Below, piece by piece: positions 50,542 to 59,241 of a stretch of DNA of 64,000 nt (position 1 is the first letter of the stretch; the number at the start of each line of letters is the position of its first letter). Both the position numbers and the translations under genes were made by a program. The DNA comes from VXYK01 sp965214565 (GTDB lineage Bacteria > Actinomycetota > Acidimicrobiia > Acidimicrobiales > Aldehydirespiratoraceae): positions 3,100,001 to 3,164,000 of the forward strand of contig OZ243951.1 in assembly GCA_965214565.1 (NCBI GenBank), given 5' to 3'. The notes under the pieces were generated by a model. That model ran no database searches. It saw only the letters and a program-made list of their open reading frames with translations, and was not told the DNA's origin.

Positions 50542-51768
50542 CTACCGCGGCAGATCTCCGGTGACCGTGCAGGTGCCGACGCGACCGGACCCGAAGTCGA
50601 ACTGGAGGACATCCCCGGGCGCCGCTCCGAACCGGGGAACAACAACCTCGTCGCGGCTCCCCACGCCGATGGTCGCGCGCAGCGAGAGCGTCTCATAAAG
50701 TGGATCGTGGCCGACGAGTTGAACCCTCACCTCCTCGGCGAACCCACTGCCCCCCTCGGGCAGTTCGACGACTCCACTGGGGACCTTCAAGTCCAGAAGC
50801 ACCGCCGTGGGACCGACGCAACCGATCGTGGCCGGACGTCCCACGGGGTCCTCACACGGTCCGGTGGTCACCACATCGAGGGGCCGAAGATCCCCGGTCA
50901 CAACGCTGGCTCGCAGACAACTGTCCTCAACGAACCCATCGGGGCCGGCGAACAGCACATGGCCGCTGCCCGCGTACTGGAAGACCGTTGCCTGCACTAC
51001 ACCGGGCGGATGCGGGAGACTGCCCGGGGGCGGGTCGGTGATCCGCTCAGCTACGGGTCCGTCGCCGGCCAACAGCGCCACCGTCGTGGAAAGGGGGGAC
51101 ACGAGCGATCCCTCGACATTGGGCGGACCACCGACAAGGGCGGCTTCGTTCGACACCCCGCTCAGCGGCCCGAAGTCGAGTCGCCCGCCACTGCGTTCGT
51201 CGCCTTCGACGAAGCTGGTCCAGAGCGCAACGACACCCAACCCCACCGCGACGAGCACCACAACGGTCACGACCGCCGAGATGATTCTGCTGTTGCGGGC
51301 AGCCCGGAGATGCTCCCCGATACGACGCTCATCAAGTTGTTCCTGCAATGTCAGCGGGCCGAAGACCTCCGCGCTGACACCGCCGGAGATCAGGTCGCGC
51401 CACGCAACGGCGCGAGGCTCCGGCATTCGCGCCAACAGCGTCTCGAACGCTTCGGTGACCTCCTCGTTGAACAGCAGCATCATGGAGTTCACCCGGGCAT
51501 GCTCGACAGGATCCTCGATGAATTCGTAGATGTCTCGACTCCCTGCCACCGCCAGTAGGAACTCATGGGCCCGGCGGTCGGACTCCTCATAGCTCCAAAC
51601 CGGACCCTCAGCGACGGTCGGTACCTGCCGTTGGGCCCGCCCGGCGCGCATGAACCCCGCCTTCGCCACGAAGGTCGCCGGTTTGGCGGGACGTTTAGGG
51701 GGAGCCTTGGTGCGGGCGTCCGCCTCGGAGTCTAGTTTCTCGTCGATACCCGAAGGGTAGGCGCGCAA
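50542..51768 (-). CDS. Single-pass membrane protein of unknown function
   Basis: A 408-residue protein. The cytoplasmic N-terminal 160 residues contain a Lys/Pro-rich start and a helical region (ESDRRAHEFLLAVAGSRDIYEF). One membrane helix follows (RIISAVVTVVVLVAVGLGVVA, about 161-184), then an extracytoplasmic beta-rich part of about 220 residues with Gly, Pro and Val and paired cysteines (SCLRA, GPCEDP, GCVGP, GTCTV). The layout recalls an anti-sigma-like or cell-surface sensor protein, but no domain is recognised. The start shown is TTG 51768; a downstream ATG at residue 40 is possible. Confidence 0.65.
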   Translation of the reverse strand: MRAYPSGIDEKLDSEADARTKAPPKRPAKPATFVAKAGFMRAGRAQRQVPTVAEGPVWSYEESDRRAHEFLLAVAGSRDIYEFIEDPVEHARVNSMMLLFNEEVTEAFETLLARMPEPRAVAWRDLISGGVSAEVFGPLTLQEQLDERRIGEHLRAARNSRIISAVVTVVVLVAVGLGVVALWTSFVEGDERSGGRLDFGPLSGVSNEAALVGGPPNVEGSLVSPLSTTVALLAGDGPVAERITDPPPGSLPHPPGVVQATVFQYAGSGHVLFAGPDGFVEDSCLRASVVTGDLRPLDVVTTGPCEDPVGRPATIGCVGPTAVLLDLKVPSGVVELPEGGSGFAEEVRVQLVGHDPLYETLSLRATIGVGSRDEVVVPRFGAAPGDVLQFDFGSGRVGTCTVTGDLPR

Positions 51769-51832
51769 GGCGGGTGTCTGGTGTCATCTGTCGCTGGCAG
51801 AATGAGCCGATGGAGAATATGGGGTGGATCAA

Positions 51833-52435
51833 ATGCGTTTAGTGCTGGCGTCGGCGTCGCCGCGTCGTCGAGAGTTGCTGCGCGGACTCGATCTGGACTT
51901 CTCGGTGTGTCCTGCCGACATCGACGAGACGCCCCGAGACTCAGAGGCACCCGCACAGTATGTGAAGCGTCTGGCCGAGGAGAAGGCAGAAGCGCTCGCC
52001 GCGGCCGGAACCACCGTCATAGCTGCAGACACCGTCGTGGTCATCGACTCCCAGATACTGGGCAAGCCCAACAACCGTGAACACGCCGTGGCGACCCTCT
52101 CAGCGCTCGCGAACCGTACCCACGAGGTGTACACAGGGGTTGCGGTCGTCACTGAGCCGAACAACGCTGAGCGCCGCTGGGCCTCAGGCATCGAAGTCAC
52201 CAGAGTCACAATGGCAGAGGTCCCTCCAGAGAGGATCGACTCCTTCCTCGACGTAGGCGAGTACGCCGACAAAGCAGGAAGCTACGCGCTGTTGGGTTCC
52301 AGTTCGATATTCGCCGATCATGTCGAAGGGTCCGTCAGTAATGTGGTCGGCCTGCCACTCCCGTTGACCGACCGGCTCTGCGCACAGATCGGCATCGATC
52401 TGCTGGCGTTTCGAGAACCCCGCAGACCGACATGA
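51833..52435 (+). CDS. maf: Maf-family nucleoside triphosphate pyrophosphatase
   Basis: A 200-residue house-cleaning enzyme hydrolysing non-canonical or specific NTPs. Signatures: LVLASASPRRRELLRGLDLD at the start, VIAADTVVVIDSQILGKPNN, THEVYTGVAVV and the ending block YADKAGSYALLGSSSIFADH. The ATG at 51833 has GGGGTGG six bases before; a GTG nine bases upstream is the alternative. The stop overlaps the dus start. Confidence 0.92.
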   Translation: MRLVLASASPRRRELLRGLDLDFSVCPADIDETPRDSEAPAQYVKRLAEEKAEALAAAGTTVIAADTVVVIDSQILGKPNNREHAVATLSALANRTHEVYTGVAVVTEPNNAERRWASGIEVTRVTMAEVPPERIDSFLDVGEYADKAGSYALLGSSSIFADHVEGSVSNVVGLPLPLTDRLCAQIGIDLLAFREPRRPT

Positions 52436-53613
52436 CCGACACCGTCACAACCCCTTCAGTCACACTGGAGCCTCCCGCCGCCGACGGCGAATTCGCGCCC
52501 GTTGGTATCGGCCCGTTGAAAGTGTGGCCGCCGGTTGTGCTCGCCCCCATGGCCGGAGTCACCAACGCCCCGTTTCGCACGCTCTGCCGCCGCTACGGAG
52601 CGGGCCTCTACGTGAACCAGATGATCACCGCCCGGGCGATCGTCGAGAACAACGCCAAGAGCCTCAGAATGGCTGCGTTCGCCCCGGGCGAATGGCCCCG
52701 CAGCATCCAGCTGTACGGAACCGACGCCTATTCGATGGCTGAGGCCACCCGCCGACTGGTCGACGATCAGGGAGTCGAGCACATCGACATCAACTTCGGC
52801 TGCCCGATGAAGAAGGTGACCCGACACGGTGGAGGGGCGGCGCTCCCATGGAAACGTTCGCTGTGCCGTTCGATCGTTCGAGCCACGGTCCGCGCCGCGG
52901 GCGCCGTCCCGGTGACGCTCAAGTTCCGTGTCGGCATCGACGACTCGACGACCACGTTCATCGACACTGCCCTGATAGCTCAGGACGAGGGCTGCCGTGC
53001 CGTCGCGCTCCACGCCCGAACCGCTAACCAGCTCTACAGCGGAGCTGCCGACTGGGGGCGCATCGCCGAGCTCAAGTCTGTGGTGACGGAGATTCCGGTG
53101 TTCGGCAACGGCGACGTCTGGGAGGCCGGCGACGCGCTCGCAATGATGCGCACAACCGGCGCAGACGGCGTTGTCGTGGGACGCGGCTGCCTGGGCCGAC
53201 CCTGGATCTTCGAGGACCTGGCGTGCGTCTTCGAAGGACGACCGGTTCCTGGCCGCCCCAACCTCGGCAAGGTTGTCGACGGCATGGTTGAACACGCAGA
53301 ACTGCTCTGCGACTGGATGGGTGAACCGTCGGCGATACGCGACTTCCGCAAGCACACCGGCTGGTACCTCAAGGGTTTCGAGGTCGGCAGCGAGGTCCGT
53401 CGCCGGCTCAACCAGGTCGGGTCGCTGGCTGAGTTGATGTCACTGCTCGACGGTCTGGACCCGGAACTGCCGTTCCCCGTGGGGGGCATGCGTATGGTTA
53501 GGGGGCACCACGGCACCGCCCGCAACGTTCATCTGCCCCAGGGCTGGCTCGAGGATCGAGACGACGAACCGGTTCTGGGTGCGGGTGCCGAACAACTCGT
53601 CAGCGGCGGTTGA
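52432..53613 (+). CDS. dus: tRNA-dihydrouridine synthase
   Basis: A 393-residue FMN enzyme reducing uridine in the tRNA D-loop. It has VVLAPMAGVTNAPFRTLCRR, IDINFGCPMKKVTRHGGGAA with conserved Cys124, TLKFRVGIDD, ALHARTANQLYSGAADW and GADGVVVGRGCLGRPWIF. The C-terminal helical tRNA-binding part reads DFRKHTGWYLKGF. DusB-type by overall pattern. The start overlaps maf by four bases (ATGA), so the two are co-translated. Confidence 0.94.
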   Translation: MTDTVTTPSVTLEPPAADGEFAPVGIGPLKVWPPVVLAPMAGVTNAPFRTLCRRYGAGLYVNQMITARAIVENNAKSLRMAAFAPGEWPRSIQLYGTDAYSMAEATRRLVDDQGVEHIDINFGCPMKKVTRHGGGAALPWKRSLCRSIVRATVRAAGAVPVTLKFRVGIDDSTTTFIDTALIAQDEGCRAVALHARTANQLYSGAADWGRIAELKSVVTEIPVFGNGDVWEAGDALAMMRTTGADGVVVGRGCLGRPWIFEDLACVFEGRPVPGRPNLGKVVDGMVEHAELLCDWMGEPSAIRDFRKHTGWYLKGFEVGSEVRRRLNQVGSLAELMSLLDGLDPELPFPVGGMRMVRGHHGTARNVHLPQGWLEDRDDEPVLGAGAEQLVSGG

Positions 53614-53629
53614 CCGAGCAGGGCGGGTC

Positions 53630-54703
53630 TCATGCGCAGACGTCAAGCCGCTCCAGTGCTTCGGACACGATCCGTGAGATCAGCTGTTCGCAGCTCGGTA
53701 GATCGTCGACGACTCCGACGCATTGCCCGGTGGGGAGGATCCCCACTTCAAGGCGCCCCTCGACCATCGTCGCCCGCGTCAACATCGCCGCATTGGCTGC
53801 CATGGCAACCTGAGACCAGGCGAGGTCCTGGTTCCTCTTCATCGACAGACCCTCTTTGAGCAGATCACGAAGCGATGTCTCGGTGAGCTTGCGAAAACGC
53901 AGCGCATTGAGTGCAGCACGGGGGAGCTTGAGCATTCCGGTGCGTTCCAGCGTGTCGATCACCTCTGTGCGAATCACCCTCTGCGGGGCTCCGTCGATGG
54001 CGGTCGACACCACCGTGCCTGTCACCGCGGTGTCGAGATACACAGCCTTGACCTCGTCGGGTACCCGACTGTCGGAAGTGAGCAGGAACCGCGTGCCCAT
54101 GGCGATCCCGTCAGCGCCCCATGCCAGCGCCGCAGCCAGGCCGCGGCCGTCATGGAATCCGCCGGCGGCGAGGACCGGGATGTCGACCGCGTCCAATACC
54201 TGCGGGAGCAGCAGCGAAGTGGGCACCGTCCCGGTGTGACCACCGCCCTCGCTTCCCTGGCACAGGACCGCGTCCACTCCCCACTCGGCCACCTTCTCGG
54301 CATGACGACGGGCCCCGACGGTCGGCATCACCACCACACCGCTGTCTTTGAGTTTGGCCACCATGTCGGGCCGGGGGGCCTGGGCGAAACTGGCGACCTT
54401 CACGTTCTCTGCGATCAGATGATCGACTCGCTGCTCGACGTCTGCGGCATCGGTGCGCAGGTTCACTCCGAAGGGCTGATCGGTGCGCGACTTCACTTCG
54501 GCGATGGCCGCTCTCATCTCCTCGAGGGTCATTGTTGCCGCCGCCAGGATGCCCAAACCGCCCGCATTGGCGGTCCCAGTAACCAACGACGGCCCCGCAA
54601 CCCATCCCATGCCCGTCTGCACTATCGGATATTCGACCCCGAACAGCGCAGTCGCAGCAGTGTCGAGACGACGATCACCACCATCCGACATCCCTGAATC
54701 CAT
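53630..54703 (-). CDS. Nitronate monooxygenase family protein
   Basis: A 357-residue FMN barrel of the nitronate monooxygenase / 2-nitropropane dioxygenase family: EYPIVQTGMGWVAGPSLVTG, PFGVNLRTDAADVEQRV, DAVLCQGSEGGGHTGTVPTS and AWGADGIAMGTRFLLT. It oxidises nitronates or acts as an FMN-dependent enoyl reductase-like protein. It converges with dus (16 bases) and has a 720-base region upstream before selD. Confidence 0.88.
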   Translation of the reverse strand: MDSGMSDGGDRRLDTAATALFGVEYPIVQTGMGWVAGPSLVTGTANAGGLGILAAATMTLEEMRAAIAEVKSRTDQPFGVNLRTDAADVEQRVDHLIAENVKVASFAQAPRPDMVAKLKDSGVVVMPTVGARRHAEKVAEWGVDAVLCQGSEGGGHTGTVPTSLLLPQVLDAVDIPVLAAGGFHDGRGLAAALAWGADGIAMGTRFLLTSDSRVPDEVKAVYLDTAVTGTVVSTAIDGAPQRVIRTEVIDTLERTGMLKLPRAALNALRFRKLTETSLRDLLKEGLSMKRNQDLAWSQVAMAANAAMLTRATMVEGRLEVGILPTGQCVGVVDDLPSCEQLISRIVSEALERLDVCA

Positions 54704-55426
54704 TCGGCCACCCTAGGCCCAAATCGGCGTAGGCGAGGCCCATTCTCATCAGGACCCAAGGAGCTCCACGAACGGACAACAGTTTCGTCTGCTGGGAGCG
54801 CAAGGTATCGGGGGAGGACCCTGCGCTCGCGCTCCCAGCGACGATTTCTAGCCCAGTCCGCCGGCTACCACTGCCTACACACTTGGTAGAACACTGCCCC
54901 CCAAAGTGGGACTATGCGCGAGCCTTTACAAGCAATGTCTGTGGCCGTGTCCTCGTGCTCCCAGAACGGCAGTTGTCCGGTCAGGACGATCTCGCGTGTG
55001 TGGTAGGTTGAGCGAACCCGAACATGCAATTTGAGTAGGACGTGGAATGAGTCGAGACCAGTATGCGGAAAGCTAACTTCAGAGAGAACCATGGGCGCGT
55101 CTGGAGAAGTTGGCTATCGTCTTGGCTCGTCGTGGTACCCCTTCGTTTACGCAGGCGCCTAGCTCTCAACGAGGCCCTCGCCGTCGAACCTCGACACGAC
55201 GGCAGTGTGTCTGACGACTTGCGATACTCGTTCGCGGTGTCAGTAGTTGCGTTGGAGCTGCTCGCACTGGTTCTCGCGCCTGTTTTGCTGGGGACCGTGG
55301 TTATCTGAGCGTTGCGGTGACCCTGCACGACACTGTCGGCAGTTGACACTCCTAGAGGCCGCAAGGAGACTCCAAGAATCGGCGTAAGGTGCGCACATTG
55401 GAGTTCACTCGGAAAGGGGGCTGTCG
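54704..55426. other. Long intergenic region before selD
   Basis: About 720 bases, visibly AT-richer than the genes around it, between the divergent nitronate monooxygenase and selD genes. It holds a strong inverted repeat at 54791-54839. I looked for a selC (tRNA-Sec) gene here, that is an anticodon loop with TCA and a TTCGA-type T loop, and found none. Short frames on both strands (for example 54865-55092 minus and 55063-55308 plus) have no recognisable features. Confidence 0.55.
54791..54839. repeat. Inverted repeat with two competing stems
   Basis: Arms GCTGGGAGCGC (54791-54801) and GCGCTCCCAGC (54829-54839) pair perfectly over 11 bases. An alternative inner stem GAGCGCA (54796-54802) with TGCGCTC (54822-54828), extended by GGT/ACC across a mismatch, uses six of the same bases. 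The two folds exclude one another. It could be a small structured RNA, an attenuator-like element or a protein site; there is no run of T to make it a standard terminator. Confidence 0.5.
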
Positions 55427-56470
55427 ATGGTTCGGAGACTCACTGAGTTCAGTCACGGGGCTGGTTGAGGCTGCAAGCTCGCTCCAGGCGAGCTGGCGCA
55501 GGTCGTGCGCCGACTGTCTGATACCGAAAGCCCTGACCTTCTGGTCGGGGCGCTCAGCGGCGACGATGCCGCTGTCTGGCGCTTGACCGACGAACGCGCC
55601 CTCGTCGTCACCGCCGACTTCATCACCCCTGTCGTGGACGACCCGTTCAACTGGGGCCAGGTGGCCGCTGCAAACTCAGTCTCCGACGTCTATGCGATGG
55701 GTGGCCGCCCGCTGTTGGCGTTGAACCTCGTGTGCTGGAACACCGATGAGCTGTCACGCGACCAGCTTCAAGAGGTGCTGGCAGGAGGGCACGACATCGC
55801 CAACCGGTGCGGCTTCGTCGTCGCAGGAGGACACACCGTCGACGATCCCGAGCCCAAATACGGGATGGCGGTGATCGGCGAGGTGCACCCGGACAGGATG
55901 CTGACCAACGCAGGGTTCCGTGCCGGACAGACACTGATACTCACCAAACCGTTGGGGATCGGCGTGATCACCACTGGCCTCAAATGGGGGCGCGCGGACG
56001 CCGGGTGTGTCGCCGCAGCGGTTGCCTTGATGACCGCCACCAACGCGGCCGCAGCCGAGATCGCGGTTGCCTGCGGCGCCACCGGTGCCACCGATGTCAC
56101 CGGATTCGGCCTGCTCGGTCATGGCGGGCGGGCCGCGCAGGAGTCGTCTGTCGACCTGGAGATCATCGTCGACGACGTGCCGATCATCGACGGTGCCAGA
56201 GAACTGGCATCGTCGGGTGTCGTGCCAGGGGGCACGGAACGTAATCTGGGCTGGATCAACGACCGGGTTCACCGCGGCGAAGGTGTCCGCGAGTTGGACG
56301 TGACGCTCCTCGCCGACGCACAGACCTCTGGCGGGCTGGTGTTCGGCGTCGACGACGCACAGGCCCAGAACGCGCTCGAATCGCTGTTGTCGTCAGGTCA
56401 CACCGCCGCGGCCATCGGCACCGTGCGCGAGGGCACAGGCGAGATCCACCTCAGATCCCGACGCTCCTAG
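55427..56470 (+). CDS. selD: Selenide, water dikinase with selenocysteine at the active site, in-frame TGA
   Basis: SelD makes selenophosphate from selenide and ATP, the selenium donor for selenocysteine synthesis. From ATG 55427 (AAAGGGGG eight bases upstream) the frame reads MVRRLTEFSHGAG, TGA at 55466-55468, then GCKLAPGELAQVV and on without stops for 347 residues, the normal SelD length. SelD proteins have RLTxYSHGAGCGCK here, with the first Cys (E. coli Cys17) and Lys catalytic. This protein has Sec14 in place of that Cys and keeps Cys16 and Lys17. A downstream GTG at 55505 would remove the active site and is rejected. ATP-grasp-like parts follow: GDDAAVW, ANSVSDVYAMGGRPLLALNL, VAGGHTVDDPEPKYGMAV and TDVTGFGLLGHG. 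Two hairpins follow the TGA. Sec-containing SelD is known in other bacteria. Confidence 0.93.
55495..55511 (+). promoter_or_regulatory. Putative SECIS hairpin of selD
   Basis: GGCGCA (55495-55500) pairs perfectly with TGCGCC (55506-55511) around the loop GGTCG (55501-55505). The first loop G is 33 bases after the TGA at 55466-55468, inside the 16-37 base bacterial range. The loop GGUC and the GGCGC stem core repeat those of the hairpin in the AhpD-like gene. A second, nearer seven-pair hairpin (55476-55494, loop TCCAG) stacks directly before it and may serve as the lower part of the element. Confidence 0.75.
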
Positions 56471-56473
56471 AAG

Positions 56474-57259
56474 TCAGGTGCGCTCGAAGATGTTGGACAG
56501 GCCGCCGATTACCGAGCCCTCGCCGTCGGAGCCACCGGGCTGGAGGTTGGCGAGCACGCGGTCGGCGAGACGGTTGAACGGCAGGGACTGGAGCCAGACG
56601 TCGCCCACGCCGGTGAGGGTAGCCAGGAACATGCCCTCCCCGCCGAACACCATCGACTTCAGATTGCCTGCCCGCTCGATCGAGTACTGAATCTGAGGCT
56701 GGAAGGCCACGAGACAGCCGGTGTCGACCCGAAGGGTCTCCCCCTGCAGGCGCTTGCGCACGATGGTCCCGCCCGCATGCAGGAAGGCCAAGCCGTCGCC
56801 GGAGATGTCCTGGAGGATGAAACCCTCTCCTCCGAACAATCCTGTGCCCAACTTCTTGTTGAACGCTATGTCGAGTTTGGTTCCCGAGGCCGCGCACAGG
56901 AATGCGTCCTTCTGAGCCAGGATCCGGCCGCCCGCTGCTTGGAGGTCGACAGGCAGGACCTTGCCGGGATACGGAGCCGCCATCGCCACCTTCTGGCGGC
57001 CGGAGGGCGCTGCGTTGATGAAATGCGTGAGGAAGACGGATTCTCCGGTGATCGACCGCTTTGCAGCCGATTTGAATTTCGACCATTTGCCTTCATCGGC
57101 GTCCGAACCGTCTCCCATCTTGGACTCGAACGAAATACCCTGTTCGATATACATCATCGCGCCCGCCTCGGCGATCACCACCTCGCCGGGGTCGAGTTCG
57201 ATCTCCACAAACTGAAGGTCGTCTCCGTGAATCTGGTAGTCGATTTCGTGGCTCTGCAT
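56474..57259 (-). CDS. AIM24/TIGR00266-family protein
   Basis: A 261-residue beta-rich protein of the AIM24 family: IEIDELDPGEVV-like opening (FVEIELDPGEVVIAEAGAMMYI), then FLTHFINAAPSGRQKVAMAA, LQAAGGRILAQKDAFLCAAS and FGGEGFILQDISGDGLAFLH, followed by GGTIVRKRL and LRVDTGCLVAF. The family forms trimeric beta-prism folds with no firm function; mitochondrial AIM24 relates to inner-membrane structure. It converges on selD with only three bases between the stops. Confidence 0.9.
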   Translation of the reverse strand: MQSHEIDYQIHGDDLQFVEIELDPGEVVIAEAGAMMYIEQGISFESKMGDGSDADEGKWSKFKSAAKRSITGESVFLTHFINAAPSGRQKVAMAAPYPGKVLPVDLQAAGGRILAQKDAFLCAASGTKLDIAFNKKLGTGLFGGEGFILQDISGDGLAFLHAGGTIVRKRLQGETLRVDTGCLVAFQPQIQYSIERAGNLKSMVFGGEGMFLATLTGVGDVWLQSLPFNRLADRVLANLQPGGSDGEGSVIGGLSNIFERT

Positions 57260-57334
57260 TTTGGGGTCTCCCGAAGGTGGTTGGATTGTCTGCCCGCAGC
57301 ATCATCGCACATCATGCAGGCCTACGGCGGTCAT

Positions 57335-58528
57335 TCAAGCAGCAGATGTTTGCCGCGACCGCGACTCGCCGCGGTCCAAGATCAGCGATGCAGCCAGCAG
57401 CACCAACATCGCCACCGCAGCGGTCGTGTACAGGATCTTCGGTCCGTTGTTTTCGTAGAGCACGCCGGCCACATAGGCAACTATTCCCGACACTAGAGTT
57501 CCGATCCCTGAAAACAATCCTTGACCAGCAGCGAGTTGTTCAGGAGGGCTGGCTGTGGCGATAGCTACCTGATTGGCCGGCAGCGTGAAGGCGTCGGCCA
57601 CCGCGTGAACCAGAGAGATCAGCAGCACCGGCCACAACAAGTCGATCCATCCGTACAGCGCGGTGCACACCGCAGCCGCGGTGATCGACTTGCCGATGAT
57701 CGCCGAATGACCGAGCTTCTGCGTCAAACGGCCTCCGGTCGGTGCCAGAAAAATCATCGGGAGTGTGAACAGACTGAGCGAAGTGCCCACGAGCCAGGTC
57801 TGGGCGCCCAAGTCGTCGAGCAGCACCGCCCAGGTCGTCTCGAAATAGGCGATGGTCAGATAGAAAGCGACCCCGGCGAGTAACGCTGCCTGGATCCTCG
57901 GCATCTTCAACAGCGGCCACGTCTTGTGTTTGGTTCCGCCATTGGCGCTGGTGCGAAGATCAAGGCGGATTATCCACACCAGCATCGCGGCGTTGGCGAC
58001 GCCCAGAGCGATGAACGGCAGTCTGAGCCCGCCCAGTTCCACCATTACCGCCGCAGATGCCGGACCTAGAACGAAACCTGAAATTTCAACGGCCGTCAAC
58101 CGTCCCAGGTTCTGTCCCACCTGCTCGGGATCGCGAACGATGATCAAACGGCGCATCGCCGGCGACACCGCGCCCGCGCTGAACCCGAACAGGACTCTCG
58201 CCAACACGAAGGCCCAGAGTTGCGTGGCCCACACCATGGCGAACATCGAGACTGCCGCCAGTGCCACTCCGGCAGGAATCATCTGCGCGGTGCGTCCCCG
58301 ATCGGCGAGCGGTGCGAGAGTGATCTGCGCGACGAATCCAGCCAGGAATCCGGCAGCCGTGATGAGGCCCAGTTCGCTCTCGGAGAACCCGAACCGGCTT
58401 CTGAATTCAGCCAACAGCGTCAAAACCGAGCCATAGCCCATGATCAACACCGCGGTGACCACATAATACGGGATATTCGGATCACTGCGGATTGAAGTGG
58501 GCGATGCAGCCAAGGACCGCAAGTCCAT
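57335..58528 (-). CDS. Major facilitator superfamily transporter
   Basis: A 397-residue integral membrane transporter with about 12 hydrophobic segments. The loop-2 motif is LAPLADRGRTAQMIP, a G-x3-D-R-x-G-R/K type signature, and FVLARVLFGFSAGAVSPAMRRL is helix 4-5. A cytoplasmic central loop (RLDLRTSANGGTKHKTWPLL) separates two six-helix halves. Its substrate cannot be told; drug or metabolite efflux is usual for this type. It stands alone between AIM24 and the DUF4389 gene. Confidence 0.9.
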   Translation of the reverse strand: MDLRSLAASPTSIRSDPNIPYYVVTAVLIMGYGSVLTLLAEFRSRFGFSESELGLITAAGFLAGFVAQITLAPLADRGRTAQMIPAGVALAAVSMFAMVWATQLWAFVLARVLFGFSAGAVSPAMRRLIIVRDPEQVGQNLGRLTAVEISGFVLGPASAAVMVELGGLRLPFIALGVANAAMLVWIIRLDLRTSANGGTKHKTWPLLKMPRIQAALLAGVAFYLTIAYFETTWAVLLDDLGAQTWLVGTSLSLFTLPMIFLAPTGGRLTQKLGHSAIIGKSITAAAVCTALYGWIDLLWPVLLISLVHAVADAFTLPANQVAIATASPPEQLAAGQGLFSGIGTLVSGIVAYVAGVLYENNGPKILYTTAAVAMLVLLAASLILDRGESRSRQTSAA

Positions 58529-58605
58529 ACCAAGTATTCACCCGCTGTCTATTCGGTTAGCGGTACCCTCTGTCCAGGACCCGATCTGAAGAAACTGAGA
58601 GAACC

Positions 58606-59208
58606 ATGCAACCAGACACTCCGCTTGAGAGCAACAGGCCCTACGTTCTGGACTCACCCTACGAAGTTGCCCGTTGGCGGCCACTCGTCAACTGGTTCCT
58701 GGTGATCCCTCACACTGTGATCGTCGCCGTCTTGGGTTATGTGGCGTTGGTTGTCATCTTCTTCTATTGGTGGGCCCTGCTGTTCACCGGAAGACTCAAT
58801 CCCGGAATGTACGGATTTCTCGCCATGCTCGAGCGATACAACGTTCGTGCCGAGGCGTTTCTGCTGGGGTTCTCTGCGAGCTACCCGCCGTTCTCTTTCA
58901 AGACTGGTCCTGATGACGACAACGAGTACCCCGCCGTGACACTCAACCTGCCGACACCACAGGCGAGCACGCCGCGGCGCAACCTGTTCAACTGGGTATT
59001 GGCGATCCCGCACTACGTCTTCATGTGGATACTCGGTATCGGCGCGTACGTGGTGTTGGCCCTCGGCTGGTTCACGGTGCTGATTCTGGGCAGGTGGCCG
59101 CGCGGGATGCGTGACTTCCTGGTTCGCTTGAACAACTACTACTACCGAGTCTGGGCCTATATCGCCATGGTCGAGACCAGTTACCCCAAGTTCAGCCTCA
59201 ACCCCTGA
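58606..59208 (+). CDS. DUF4389 membrane protein with two repeats
   Basis: A 200-residue membrane protein built from two homologous halves. Repeat 1: NWFLVIPHTVIVAVLGYVAL, WWALLFTGRLNPGMYGFLAM, LERYNVRAEAFLLG. Repeat 2: NWVLAIPHYVFMWILGIGAY, WFTVLILGRWPRGMRDFLVR, LNNYYYRVWAYIAM. Each half has two membrane helices and ends in a SYPxFS tag. This is the DUF4389 pattern common in actinobacteria; function unknown. Confidence 0.88.
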   Translation: MQPDTPLESNRPYVLDSPYEVARWRPLVNWFLVIPHTVIVAVLGYVALVVIFFYWWALLFTGRLNPGMYGFLAMLERYNVRAEAFLLGFSASYPPFSFKTGPDDDNEYPAVTLNLPTPQASTPRRNLFNWVLAIPHYVFMWILGIGAYVVLALGWFTVLILGRWPRGMRDFLVRLNNYYYRVWAYIAMVETSYPKFSLNP

Positions 59209-59241
59209 ACCTCCCGGAGCGCTCGCGCACCGACGGCGCCT

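Noticed and set aside
54865..55308. Short open frames upstream of selD (minus 54865-55092, plus 55063-55308)
   Set aside because: They overlap each other on opposite strands, lack ribosome-binding sites and show no family features. The hydrophobic end of the plus frame alone is not enough.
54720..55420. Possible selC (tRNA-Sec) gene next to selD
   Set aside because: I looked on both strands for a TCA anticodon loop, a TTCGA/TTCAA T loop and a long acceptor stem. A TCGAACC near 55185 has no matching T stem. No tRNA-Sec is supportable.
55505..56470. selD starting at GTG 55505 without Sec
   Set aside because: This start drops the conserved catalytic block HGAG-x-GCK, which is encoded in frame just upstream with a good ATG and ribosome-binding site.
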